Positions 6,931-13,899 of a stretch of 42,675 nucleotides of DNA are shown piece by piece. Each line of letters begins with the position of its first letter. Position 1 is the first letter of the stretch. A model generated the notes under the pieces. The model saw only the letters and a list, made by a program, of their open reading frames with translations. It was not told the origin of the DNA and did not search any database. The DNA is taken from positions 1 to 42,675 of the forward strand of contig NZ_CAGKLC010000036.1 of the NCBI RefSeq assembly GCF_903469665.1. The letters are read 5' to 3'. A program made the position numbers and the translations under genes. This DNA is from Flavobacterium sp. UGB4466. GTDB taxonomy: Bacteria > Bacteroidota > Bacteroidia > Flavobacteriales > Flavobacteriaceae.

Positions 6931-9477
6931 TTATAATGAATATTTTAAAGTAATACCATAAGTTCTTTGATCACCAAGTACAGCGGCATATTGTCCGGAA
7001 TTTCCACCGGCAGGCAGTAATTGCTCATAGTAATCTTTGTTTAATAAGTTACGACCCCAGAACTGAACAGATAGTCCGTCTGACGCGCGGAATCCTAAAC
7101 GAGCGTTAAAAATAGCATATCCCGGAACCACTAGGTATTTTGAAGCAGAAGGACTTGATGAAAATTCAGAACGTGCATAAGAATCAACCGCTAAGAAGAT
7201 TTTTCCTTTGTTTCCGAAGAATTTTGCATGGTCAGAAAGCTCACCTCCTAAAGATCCTGCCCATTTTGAAGCACCCGGTAATTCTGTTCCGGAAACATCT
7301 TTAAAAGCTACAGGAGCTCCAGTTTCTTCTAATGGAAGTGGTGCATTGGTAAACTTAACATATTTTGCATCTGTATAAGTAGCGGCTGCATTTACAGTCA
7401 AATGCTGGCTAAAAACAAAACTGGCATCAAGTTCAGCACCTCTTACACGTACTTTATCAGCGTTGGCAAGATAACCACGGTTTACACCAAGTTCGGCAGC
7501 CTGAACATTGGTTTGAAAATCTTTGATTTCCGTATTAAAGAAAGTCAGGTTAAAGATGGAATTTTTGAACGGAGAAGTTTTTACCCCAACTTCATAATGA
7601 TTTACTTTTTCAGGTTTGATTACCGCCAGATCCAATAATGGCAGTCCTTTTGAATCTGTTGGAAGTCCTGCAACATTCACACCCACGGGTTTGTAACTTT
7701 TAGCGTAAGTCGCATAAGCATTGATTTTGTCAGATGCTTTATAAGATACCGTTATGTTTCCTGAGAAATCGGTGTTGTCTGTATTCGAAGCAAAAGACTG
7801 GTCTGAGTAAACCGATTTTTTAAGTGCCAGTAAAGCCGGATCAGTAGTTTGAAGACCACCGTAAGTCGTACGGCTGTAGTGAGCATCTTTTTTGTCAAAG
7901 TTATATCTCACACCCGGCAATACATGTAAACGCTCGGTAATTGCCCAGTCAACCTGACCAAAAACAGCAGCACTGGAAGCTCTGATTCTGGCATCTGTTT
8001 TAATTCCGTATCCTTCAAAAAGTCCCGGAGTTTTCCATAGCGGACTGGTACTGCTTTGTGAGAACCTCCATTGAGCATTACCGGATTCTTCTGTTCCGTT
8101 TGTTTGCGAAGTTTGATCAATAAAGAAGGCACCAACAACACCACTAAGTTTAGAAGTTAGTTGACCTGCGTAACGTACTTCTTGTGTAAATTGAGTCTGT
8201 CTGGTTGGGTTTTGAGACTTAGCCAAAACTTGTAATCCTGTAAAGTCTCTGTCATTTGATGGATCCCAGTTCCAAAAACGCCATGCGGTAGTGGAAGTAA
8301 GTGTTCCTGATCCAATTTTAGTATCAACGTTAAGAGAAATACCTCCCATGTCCTGTCCTGAACGCCATGGGGTATCGTGATCGATTTTTCGGTCAAAAGC
8401 ATTTTGGCTTGGAAGCTGATAATTTAAATCTTTAATGATGGCATTAAATTGTCTGTAACCAGCTCTTTGTGTAGGCGCAACACCGGCTGCAACCTGCGCG
8501 TATCCATCCGGACGTTGCGTTGTGATATCGGCTGCCAGAATAATATTAGTATTTTCTGACGGAGTAAAAAGCAATTGCCCTCTAATTCCCTGATTGTTTA
8601 AACTGTTTGTAGGTCTTCCCGTAGCCACATTGTCGATCAAACCATCGCGTTGTGTACCTGAAAAGGAGATACGACCCGCTACTTTTTTACCCAATGCTCC
8701 GGTAACGGATGCTTTCGCCTGAAGAAAAGCATAATTTCCGTAACTCACTTCAAAATCAGCACCAGTAGTAAAACTTGGTTTGCGAGTGGTAATATTAAAA
8801 GCACCAGAGGTAGTATTTTTACCAAACAAAGATCCTTGTGGTCCGCGTAATACTTCAATTTGTTCTACGTCGATAAAATCAAGAGTAGTGGCTGCCGGAC
8901 GGGCATAATAAACCCCATCTACATAAAAACCAACACCTGGATCAATACCATCGTTAGTAAGTCCGAAAGGAGAACCAAGGCTACGAATATTGATTCCTGT
9001 ATTTCTCGGATTTGAAGAATATAATTGTACAGAAGGAACGAGTTCTTTAATTCGGTTCACATTAAAAGCTCCGGTTTGTTCTGCCTGTTTACCGGTAATT
9101 ACCGATACAGCGATTGGCACGTCCTGAACTTTTTCGATTCTGCGTCGAGAAGAAACCACTACTTCAATAAGTTCGTTTTCTTCTTTGATGGTTATTTGTA
9201 GGGGAGTTATAGGTAAATCGGTAAGTTCGATCTCAGTGGTTTTATAACCTACATATTGAACTAATAAGGTTAACGGAAGTTTTCCTCTGCTGTCGATGCT
9301 GAATTTTCCGTTTTGATCGGAAGTAGTATTTGAGGTTGTCCCTTTTATAACAATGTTTGCCGCTTCTAAAGGGATGTTTTCGCTTGTTTTAACAACACCT
9401 TCAATGTTTTGCGCAAAGGATATGGAGAAAGTTAAAAAAGATAAGATTGTAAGTATATTTTTTGTCGAATTTTTCAT
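6931..9477 (-). CDS. TonB-dependent receptor
   Basis: This is an outer-membrane active-transport receptor powered by TonB-ExbBD. The 848 residues begin with a signal peptide (cleavage after SISFAQ, about residue 22). A carboxypeptidase-regulatory-like domain follows (about 25-105). A TonB-box-like stretch EVVVSS comes next, then a plug domain (about 115-230) with the hallmark IEVLRGPQGSLFGKN and FNITTRKP motifs. The barrel ends with an aromatic-rich final strand (YGITLKYSL). No SusD gene is adjacent, so a siderophore, cofactor or small-molecule substrate is more likely than a glycan; the exact ligand cannot be read. The neighbouring Rrf2 regulator gene lies upstream on the same strand, with 251 bases of operator-like sequence between them, which suggests this receptor is its target. 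Confidence 0.92.
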   Translation of the reverse strand: MKNSTKNILTILSFLTFSISFAQNIEGVVKTSENIPLEAANIVIKGTTSNTTSDQNGKFSIDSRGKLPLTLLVQYVGYKTTEIELTDLPITPLQITIKEENELIEVVVSSRRRIEKVQDVPIAVSVITGKQAEQTGAFNVNRIKELVPSVQLYSSNPRNTGINIRSLGSPFGLTNDGIDPGVGFYVDGVYYARPAATTLDFIDVEQIEVLRGPQGSLFGKNTTSGAFNITTRKPSFTTGADFEVSYGNYAFLQAKASVTGALGKKVAGRISFSGTQRDGLIDNVATGRPTNSLNNQGIRGQLLFTPSENTNIILAADITTQRPDGYAQVAAGVAPTQRAGYRQFNAIIKDLNYQLPSQNAFDRKIDHDTPWRSGQDMGGISLNVDTKIGSGTLTSTTAWRFWNWDPSNDRDFTGLQVLAKSQNPTRQTQFTQEVRYAGQLTSKLSGVVGAFFIDQTSQTNGTEESGNAQWRFSQSSTSPLWKTPGLFEGYGIKTDARIRASSAAVFGQVDWAITERLHVLPGVRYNFDKKDAHYSRTTYGGLQTTDPALLALKKSVYSDQSFASNTDNTDFSGNITVSYKASDKINAYATYAKSYKPVGVNVAGLPTDSKGLPLLDLAVIKPEKVNHYEVGVKTSPFKNSIFNLTFFNTEIKDFQTNVQAAELGVNRGYLANADKVRVRGAELDASFVFSQHLTVNAAATYTDAKYVKFTNAPLPLEETGAPVAFKDVSGTELPGASKWAGSLGGELSDHAKFFGNKGKIFLAVDSYARSEFSSSPSASKYLVVPGYAIFNARLGFRASDGLSVQFWGRNLLNKDYYEQLLPAGGNSGQYAAVLGDQRTYGITLKYSL

Positions 9478-9558
9478 TTTTACATTAAGTATATGTGATT
9501 AGTAGAATTTAAAATAAATTTTTTTTACCAACACATACACATTGTAGAAGAATAGTTG

Positions 9559-9629
9559 TTCACAGTTGTGAATGGAATAATATAATTTCTTTGCAAAAGA
9601 TTTTTCGATACATCGATTGGTTGTGAATG
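9559..9629. promoter_or_regulatory. palindrome and direct repeat in the TonB receptor leader
   Basis: TTCACAGTTGTGAA at 9559-9572 is a 6-2-6 perfect inverted repeat. Its right part, GTTGTGAATG (9565-9574), recurs exactly at 9620-9629, 55 bases away. Both copies lie between the receptor's start codon and its best promoter. They could be regulator binding sites or RNA elements; no factor can be assigned. Confidence 0.4.
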
Positions 9630-9677
9630 TACTCTCATAGTTAAAACTTTAGTAAATGATTTGTTAATTATTTTTTG

Positions 9678-9702
9678 CAAATATATATATAAATTCTATC
9701 GA
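9678..9702 (-). promoter_or_regulatory. candidate TonB receptor promoter with an operator-like repeat
   Basis: The minus-strand TATATTTG (9678-9685) fits the -7 element. Directly upstream, in the spacer between the -7 and -33 positions, plus-strand bases 9688-9712 read as an imperfect inverted repeat. AATTCTA and TAGGAATT frame a TCGATTTAC core, so CTA and TAG face each other. That position suits repression. The leader to the start codon would be about 190 bases. That the adjacent Rrf2 protein binds here is inference. Confidence 0.45.
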
Positions 9703-9728
9703 TTTACTAGGAATTAAAAAATATTTTT

Positions 9729-10142
9729 TTATTTCTTGATGAGAGAGGCGATTGTGATGCCTTGCATGGCCTTAAGAGTCTCGTCCCGAATGATCATTAA
9801 ACCATGTCTTAAGCTGCACTCTTCCTCGGTTTTACAATCTGAACATGGTTCGTAAAAGTTTAAGGAAGCACAAGGCAATAAGGCAATTGCGCCATCAAAT
9901 AAACGGTGAATTTCTGCCAGAGTGATGTCATTTTTGGAGCGTATCAGATAATATCCGCCAAATTTTCCCTGCTTACTGCTTACCAAACGCCCTCGTTTCA
10001 GGTCTAATAAAATCTGCTCCAGGAACTTTTTAGGAATATTGGCTCCATCAGCGATTTCAATAGTTCTTGAAATGTGATTTTCTTCTTGTTCTGCTAAATA
10101 AAGTAAGGCCTTAAGGGCGTATTTTGCTTTATGTGATAACAT
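9729..10142 (-). CDS. Rrf2 family transcriptional regulator
   Basis: The 137-residue protein has an N-terminal winged helix opening MLSHKAKYALKALLYLA, as in Rrf2 proteins. The recognition helix lies near IPKKFLEQILLDLKR (residues 36-50) and the wing near GKFGGYYL (59-66). Cysteines at 91, 100, 103 and 109 sit where IscR/NsrR/RsrR-type members hold an Fe-S cluster, so a redox, iron or sulfur signal is plausible. The spacing C-X8-C-X2-C-X5-C is not the exact IscR pattern, and cluster binding is not proven by sequence. The gene is followed on the same strand by the TonB receptor. Its own promoter is not obvious, and the 180 bases upstream are filled with short-period repeats. Confidence 0.92.
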   Translation of the reverse strand: MLSHKAKYALKALLYLAEQEENHISRTIEIADGANIPKKFLEQILLDLKRGRLVSSKQGKFGGYYLIRSKNDITLAEIHRLFDGAIALLPCASLNFYEPCSDCKTEEECSLRHGLMIIRDETLKAMQGITIASLIKK

Positions 10143-10152
10143 CTTTTGTTTT

Positions 10153-10201
10153 AATTATGAATTATAAATTGTGAGTTGTGGGTTGTGGGTTTTGAGTAGT
10201 T
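10153..10201. repeat. period-7 array (AATTATG to GGTTGTG)
   Basis: Seven heptamers in register: AATTATG, AATTATA, AATTGTG, AGTTGTG, GGTTGTG, GGTTTTG, AGTAGTT. The units drift gradually from AT-rich to GT-rich along the array. It lies just upstream of the Rrf2 start codon. Confidence 0.7.
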
Positions 10202-10234
10202 AAACTTAAATTTTATTTTAAAATTTAAGTTTAA
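10200..10234. repeat. perfect 16-bp inverted repeat
   Basis: TTAAACTTAAATTTTA (10200-10215) and TAAAATTTAAGTTTAA (10219-10234) are exact reverse complements separated by TTT. The composition is all weak pairs, so it is a poor terminator on its own. It sits between two heptamer arrays. Confidence 0.8.
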
Positions 10235-10241
10235 GGGGAAA

Positions 10242-10318
10242 CCTGAAACCTGAAACCTGAAACCTGAAACCTGAAACCTGAAACCTGAAACCTGAAACCT
10301 GAAACCTGAAACCTGAAA
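10242..10318. repeat. 11 perfect copies of CCTGAAA
   Basis: Eleven identical heptamers run without interruption, ending four bases from the stop codon of the Gly-rich TPM gene, which reads the other way. The copies are perfect, unlike the degenerate arrays elsewhere, so the copy number is likely to vary by replication slippage. The same unit builds the hairpin at 1138-1179. Confidence 0.98.
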
Positions 10319-10322
10319 CTGT

Positions 10323-11150
10323 TTACCAGCCTCCGCTAGAACCTCCTCCAGAGAAGCCTCCTCCGCCAAAACCTCCGCCAAAGCCGCCTCCGCCTCCGGA
10401 TGATCCTCCGCCGAAGCCTCCAAATCCGCCTCCGCCACTTCTTCCAAGATTGCTTAGAATGATGACATCGAGCAGGCTAGGGCCGCCACCTCCGCTATTA
10501 TTGCCTGAATTGCCTCCGCCGCCTCTTTTATTTCGGGACAGTAAAATTAATACAATTACAACAATTATAATAAAAGGCAGGATTGGAAAATCTTTTTCTT
10601 TGGTTTGTTTGCGCTCGCCTTTGAATTTTCCTTTAAAAACATCAATGATAGCATCTGTTCCTTTATCAAGTCCGTTGTAAAAACTTCCGGCTTTGAATTC
10701 CGGAATAATTATATTTCGGATGATTGTTCCGCCAATTCCGGCAGTCAATCGGTCTTCGAGACCATAACCGGGATTTATGGCAATTTTTTTCTCCTTTTTA
10801 GCCAGCAGGATAATAACACCATTATCGTCTTTTGCAGTTCCTCCAATTCCCCAGGTTTGTCCCCATTTGGTTGCTAACTGACTTACATCTTCGCCTTTTA
10901 AACTTTCTATCGTAATCACTACAATTTGGGTAGTAGTCGAGTCAGAATAACGAATTAGTTTTTGTTCCAGCTGCGATTTTTCAGATGCATTTAAGATGTT
11001 GGCATAATCGTAAACCGAAGTTTGTAAACTTGGTTTTTCAGGTATTGTAAATTGTGCAAAAATACTGTTGCAGGTAACAAGCGCGATAAACAAAAGAGTA
11101 AACTGAAAAATTCTGTTGGAATTTGAGATTTTGTATTTGGAAATTTTCAT
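10323..11150 (-). CDS. TPM-domain membrane protein with Gly-rich tail (YgcG-like)
   Basis: The 275-residue protein has an N-terminal signal peptide or anchor (about residues 12-32). A TPM domain follows (about 36-165, with VYDYANILNASEK and TTQIVVITIES, and GIGGTAKDDNGVIILLAK). A transmembrane helix lies at about 188-205 (PILPFIIIVVIVLILL). The tail of about 70 residues is almost only Gly, Ser and Phe. This is the layout of YgcG/TPM proteins; TPM domains are named for thylakoid, PSII and membrane proteins, and their biochemical role is unsettled. It is last in a run with a second TPM protein (3-base gap) and LemA, a grouping seen in many bacteria. The Gly-rich end abuts the CCTGAAA array. Confidence 0.88.
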   Translation of the reverse strand: MKISKYKISNSNRIFQFTLLFIALVTCNSIFAQFTIPEKPSLQTSVYDYANILNASEKSQLEQKLIRYSDSTTTQIVVITIESLKGEDVSQLATKWGQTWGIGGTAKDDNGVIILLAKKEKKIAINPGYGLEDRLTAGIGGTIIRNIIIPEFKAGSFYNGLDKGTDAIIDVFKGKFKGERKQTKEKDFPILPFIIIVVIVLILLSRNKRGGGGNSGNNSGGGGPSLLDVIILSNLGRSGGGGFGGFGGGSSGGGGGFGGGFGGGGFSGGGSSGGW

Positions 11151-11153
11151 TAT

Positions 11154-11591
11154 TTATCCTTTTGATATTTCGTTTGATAATTCATTGCTGTCTCCTTCAG
11201 ACCACGGAAAGTATTTTTTCAATTGTTCACCGGCATTCAAAATACCGTCGACAATACCTTGTTTAAAATTTCCGGATTTAAATTGTTGAATTAGGGCATC
11301 TTTGGTACAGTCCCAAAAATCAGGAGTAACCACATCATTTATACCTTTGTCTCCGCAAATTGCAAAAGTTTTATCAGCAACGGCAAAGTAAAACAAAACC
11401 CCATTTTGAAGCTGGGTTTCGTGCATTTTTAATTCGTAAAAAACTTCTAAAGCCCTTTCAAAAGGGACTTTAGAAGTGCTTTGTTCTATATGTACTCTAA
11501 TTTCGCCAGAAGTATTTTTCTCGGCCACACGAATTGCTTCTACAATTTCCAGCTCTTCTTCTTTGGATAAAAAATCTTCTACTTTTGACAT
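11154..11591 (-). CDS. TPM-domain protein without signal peptide
   Basis: The 145-residue protein has the TPM core (EELEIVEAIRVAEKNTSGEIRVHIEQ, then NGVLFYFAVADKTFAICGDKGIND) but no signal peptide or membrane helix, so it is probably cytosolic or peripheral. It lies between lemA and the membrane-bound Gly-rich TPM gene, with a 3-base gap to the latter, so the two are almost certainly translated from one mRNA. The pair may work together with LemA in the envelope; this is inferred from gene order only. Confidence 0.88.
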   Translation of the reverse strand: MSKVEDFLSKEEELEIVEAIRVAEKNTSGEIRVHIEQSTSKVPFERALEVFYELKMHETQLQNGVLFYFAVADKTFAICGDKGINDVVTPDFWDCTKDALIQQFKSGNFKQGIVDGILNAGEQLKKYFPWSEGDSNELSNEISKG

Positions 11592-11647
11592 TGAAATAAT
11601 TTTAGAGTTTAGATTGTTGATTTTAGATTATGATCTAAAAAACTGTT

Positions 11648-12235
11648 TTAGAATTTTACTTCAACTGGTTTGTCTGCACCTTCAACTGCATTAAAGTATG
11701 CTTTTTCTTTAAATCCAAACATACCTGCAAATAAACTATTTGGGAATGTTTTGATGTGGTTGTTGTAGGGTTTTACCGCTTCGTTGAAACGTGTTCTTGC
11801 CGTTAAAATCTGATTTTCAGTACTAGCCAGTTCGTCTTGTAATTTCAAGAAGTTTTCGTTTGCTTTTAATGTTGGATATTGCTCAACAGAAACCAATAAT
11901 CTTGATAAAGAAGAAGATACGCCGCTTTGAGCTTTGTTGAATTCAGCAAGTTGTTCCGGTGTAATATTAGTAGGATCTACAGTGACACTTGTTGCTTTTG
12001 CACGAGCTTCGATAACAGCTGTTAAAGTTGATTTTTCGAAATCGGCAGCACCTTTTACAGTGTTTACTAAATTTCCAATAAGGTCATTACGTCTTTGGTA
12101 AGCTGTTTGAACATCTCCCCAGGATTGCTCTACAGTTTGGTTTAATGTTACCGCAGTATTGTTAATCCCTTTAACCCAGCTGTAAATTCCAATAAGTACA
12201 ACTGCTCCAATAATCCAAGGCAAAAATCTTTTCAT
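11648..12235 (-). CDS. lemA: LemA family protein
   Basis: The 195-residue protein has one N-terminal membrane helix (about residues 5-22) and a helical body. The family signatures are visible: AYQRRNDLIGNLVNTVKGAA at about 46-65, VEQYPTLKANENFLKLQDEL near the middle, and RTRFNEAVKPYNNHIKTFPN further on. LemA proteins are membrane-anchored helical bundles of unsettled function, often next to TPM-domain genes, as here. The gene is third in a five-gene minus-strand run after the M23 peptidase and MerR genes. Confidence 0.93.
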   Translation of the reverse strand: MKRFLPWIIGAVVLIGIYSWVKGINNTAVTLNQTVEQSWGDVQTAYQRRNDLIGNLVNTVKGAADFEKSTLTAVIEARAKATSVTVDPTNITPEQLAEFNKAQSGVSSSLSRLLVSVEQYPTLKANENFLKLQDELASTENQILTARTRFNEAVKPYNNHIKTFPNSLFAGMFGFKEKAYFNAVEGADKPVEVKF

Positions 12236-12275
12236 GTGTATTTAATTTAAGTTTATTTCTGATTTAATTAATAGG

Positions 12276-12608
12276 TTATAATTCGTTCTTAATATCGATT
12301 AATTGTGTTTTGATGGTCTCTAATTTACGTATTATTTCGAATTTATCTAATGTTTTCTTTTGTCCTTCTTTCAAATGTGTTTTGGCACCTTCAAGCGTAA
12401 AACCTCTTTCTTTAACCAAATGATAGATCAATTGTAAGTTGGTGATATCTTCGGGCGTAAACATTCGGTTGCCTTTGGCATTCTTTTTTGGTTTCAAAAT
12501 GTCAAATTCGCTGTCCCAAAATCGAATCAATGATGCATTGACATTAAAAGCTTTGGCTACTTCGCCAATGCTGTAATATCGTTTATCTTTTGAAAGCTCA
12601 ATATGCAT
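12276..12608 (-). CDS. MerR family transcriptional regulator (short)
   Basis: The 110-residue protein has a MerR-type winged helix-turn-helix: YYSIGEVAKAFNVNASLIRFWDSEF (about 11-35), then the wing with GNRMFTPEDI (about 46-55). A short helix for dimer formation follows. No C-terminal effector-binding domain or metal-binding cysteines are present. Its place between the M23 peptidase and lemA genes, with gaps of 40 and 48 bases, suggests cotranscription. Whether it controls this run or other genes cannot be told. Confidence 0.9.
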   Translation of the reverse strand: MHIELSKDKRYYSIGEVAKAFNVNASLIRFWDSEFDILKPKKNAKGNRMFTPEDITNLQLIYHLVKERGFTLEGAKTHLKEGQKKTLDKFEIIRKLETIKTQLIDIKNEL

Positions 12609-12656
12609 GTTTCTTAATTTTCTATATTTATTCCAAAAATACTACTTTTTGCAGTA

Positions 12657-13634
12657 TTAATCTAATGACTGATTTTCCTGGTTAGCCATTTGTGAAATGG
12701 CCACATATTCGACTGCCGAAATATTGCCGTAATAGAAGTTCAGCGGATTTACGACTTTGCCGTCTTTGTGTACTTCATAGTGACAGTGCGGTCCTTCAGA
12801 TCTTCCTGTGCTTCCCACATAACCAATAACATCACCTCGTTTTACACGTTGTCCGGGTCTGCAATTGTATTTACTTAAATGCGCATACAAACTTTCGTAG
12901 CCAAAACCATGCCTGATGACCACATGATTCCCAAATCCTGATGCCGAATTATCGGCCCGCTCGATAACGCCATCTCCTGTAGCATAAACGGGAGTGCCTG
13001 TTTTGGCGGTGAAATCCATTCCGTTATGCATTTTTCGTACTTTCGTGAACGGGTCGGTTCTATATCCAAAACCTGAAGCCATACGGATTAGATTCTCATT
13101 TCGTACAGGCTGAATGGCCGGAATTGCCAGCAATAAATTACCTTTTGTACTGGCTAATTTTAAAATTTCATCTAACGATCGAGACTGAATCGCTAATTCT
13201 TTAGAGAGACGATCTATTCGTTTTGTGGTGTTTAAAACCAGTTGAGAATTGTTGTAACCTTCTAAATCTTTATATTTTCGGGAATCTCTAAAACCTGCTT
13301 TTCGAATAGAATCCGGAATTTCAGCTTTGTTAAAATAAACTCTGTAAATGTTGTTGTCTCTATTCTCCAATGTCTCGGCTACAGCATCGATTTCATCCAT
13401 TTTTCTGTTTAGAATGGCGTATTGTAATTTCAGATTTTCAATTTCTCGTGCCTGTAAACGATCTTTTGGCGTTTCAAAATAGGGAGTATTGATTAAAAGT
13501 ATAAAAACTAAAAAGCCAAATAATGCCGAAGCCAATAAAAACAGTAATGCATAGCCAATTTTAGCCCTTTTTCGGGTCTTTATTTTTGTATAAGCCAGAT
13601 TTTCTGAGTCGTAATAATATTTTACTTTCGCCAT
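12657..13634 (-). CDS. membrane-anchored M23 (LytM) peptidase
   Basis: The protein is probably a zinc endopeptidase acting on peptidoglycan cross-links. The 325-residue protein has a short cytosolic start, a transmembrane helix (about 27-49) and a coiled-coil-like linker (about 55-165). The C-terminal LytM domain has the full metal and catalytic set: H203 and D207 (HNGMD), H252 (AHLS), and H283/H285 (HCHYE). Because the active-site residues are present it should be enzymatically active, unlike degenerate EnvC/NlpD-type activators. It is the first gene of the minus-strand run and diverges from alaS across a repeat-filled gap. Confidence 0.93.
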   Translation of the reverse strand: MAKVKYYYDSENLAYTKIKTRKRAKIGYALLFLLASALFGFLVFILLINTPYFETPKDRLQAREIENLKLQYAILNRKMDEIDAVAETLENRDNNIYRVYFNKAEIPDSIRKAGFRDSRKYKDLEGYNNSQLVLNTTKRIDRLSKELAIQSRSLDEILKLASTKGNLLLAIPAIQPVRNENLIRMASGFGYRTDPFTKVRKMHNGMDFTAKTGTPVYATGDGVIERADNSASGFGNHVVIRHGFGYESLYAHLSKYNCRPGQRVKRGDVIGYVGSTGRSEGPHCHYEVHKDGKVVNPLNFYYGNISAVEYVAISQMANQENQSLD

Positions 13635-13681
13635 ATTTTAAAATACCCTATTTTTGCAGCTTGTAAAATAAGTTAGTCGAA

Positions 13682-13689
13682 CAAATTTA
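13682..13689 (-). promoter_or_regulatory. candidate -7 box for the M23-MerR-LemA-TPM run
   Basis: The minus-strand TAAATTTG fits TAnnTTTG and lies 48 bases before the M23 start codon. TTCG is found 19 bases upstream where TTTG is expected, so the -33 element is weak. Confidence 0.4.
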
Positions 13690-13735
13690 ATAAATGTTTC
13701 ATGATGTTCGAAGCTTTTTTCAGGAATAAAACAAT

Positions 13736-13783
13736 TTAGATAATGTGTCAATTTGATAATTAGATAATGTGATAATTGCGAAA
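13736..13783. repeat. period-8 array, unit TTNGATAA (left arm of inverted pair)
   Basis: Octamers TTAGATAA, TGTGTCAA, TTTGATAA, TTAGATAA, TGTGATAA, TTGCGAAA run in strict register. The reverse complement of this array type appears at 13828-13899, so the two arrays face each other across 44 bases. Confidence 0.8.
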
Positions 13784-13827
13784 TTTATTGTTTTGAACTT
13801 TAATTTTTGTATTAAAAAGACGTAAGT

Positions 13828-13899
13828 ATCACATTTTCAGATTAACATGTTTCTAATTAACTATCGCATTTTCAAATTGACACATTTTCTAATTTTAAT
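13828..13899. repeat. period-8 array, unit ATTTTCTA (right arm), abutting the alaS start
   Basis: Nine octamers (ATCACATT, TTCAGATT, AACATGTT, TCTAATTA, ACTATCGC, ATTTTCAA, ATTGACAC, ATTTTCTA, ATTTTAAT) end exactly at the alaS ATG. AATTGACACATTTTCTAA is nearly the reverse complement of bases 13736-13754. The array must form the alaS leader and possibly its promoter; no clean TAnnTTTG box is present in this gap on the plus strand. Confidence 0.75.

Noticed and set aside
10242..10318. CRISPR array
   Set aside because: The units are 7 bases with no spacers, and there are no cas genes in the window.
10151..10447. 98-codon minus-strand frame with FQVSGFR repeats
   Set aside because: It is a shifted reading of the Gly-rich TPM tail joined to the CCTGAAA array and the heptamers beyond; repeats of 7 bases give a false peptide repeat.
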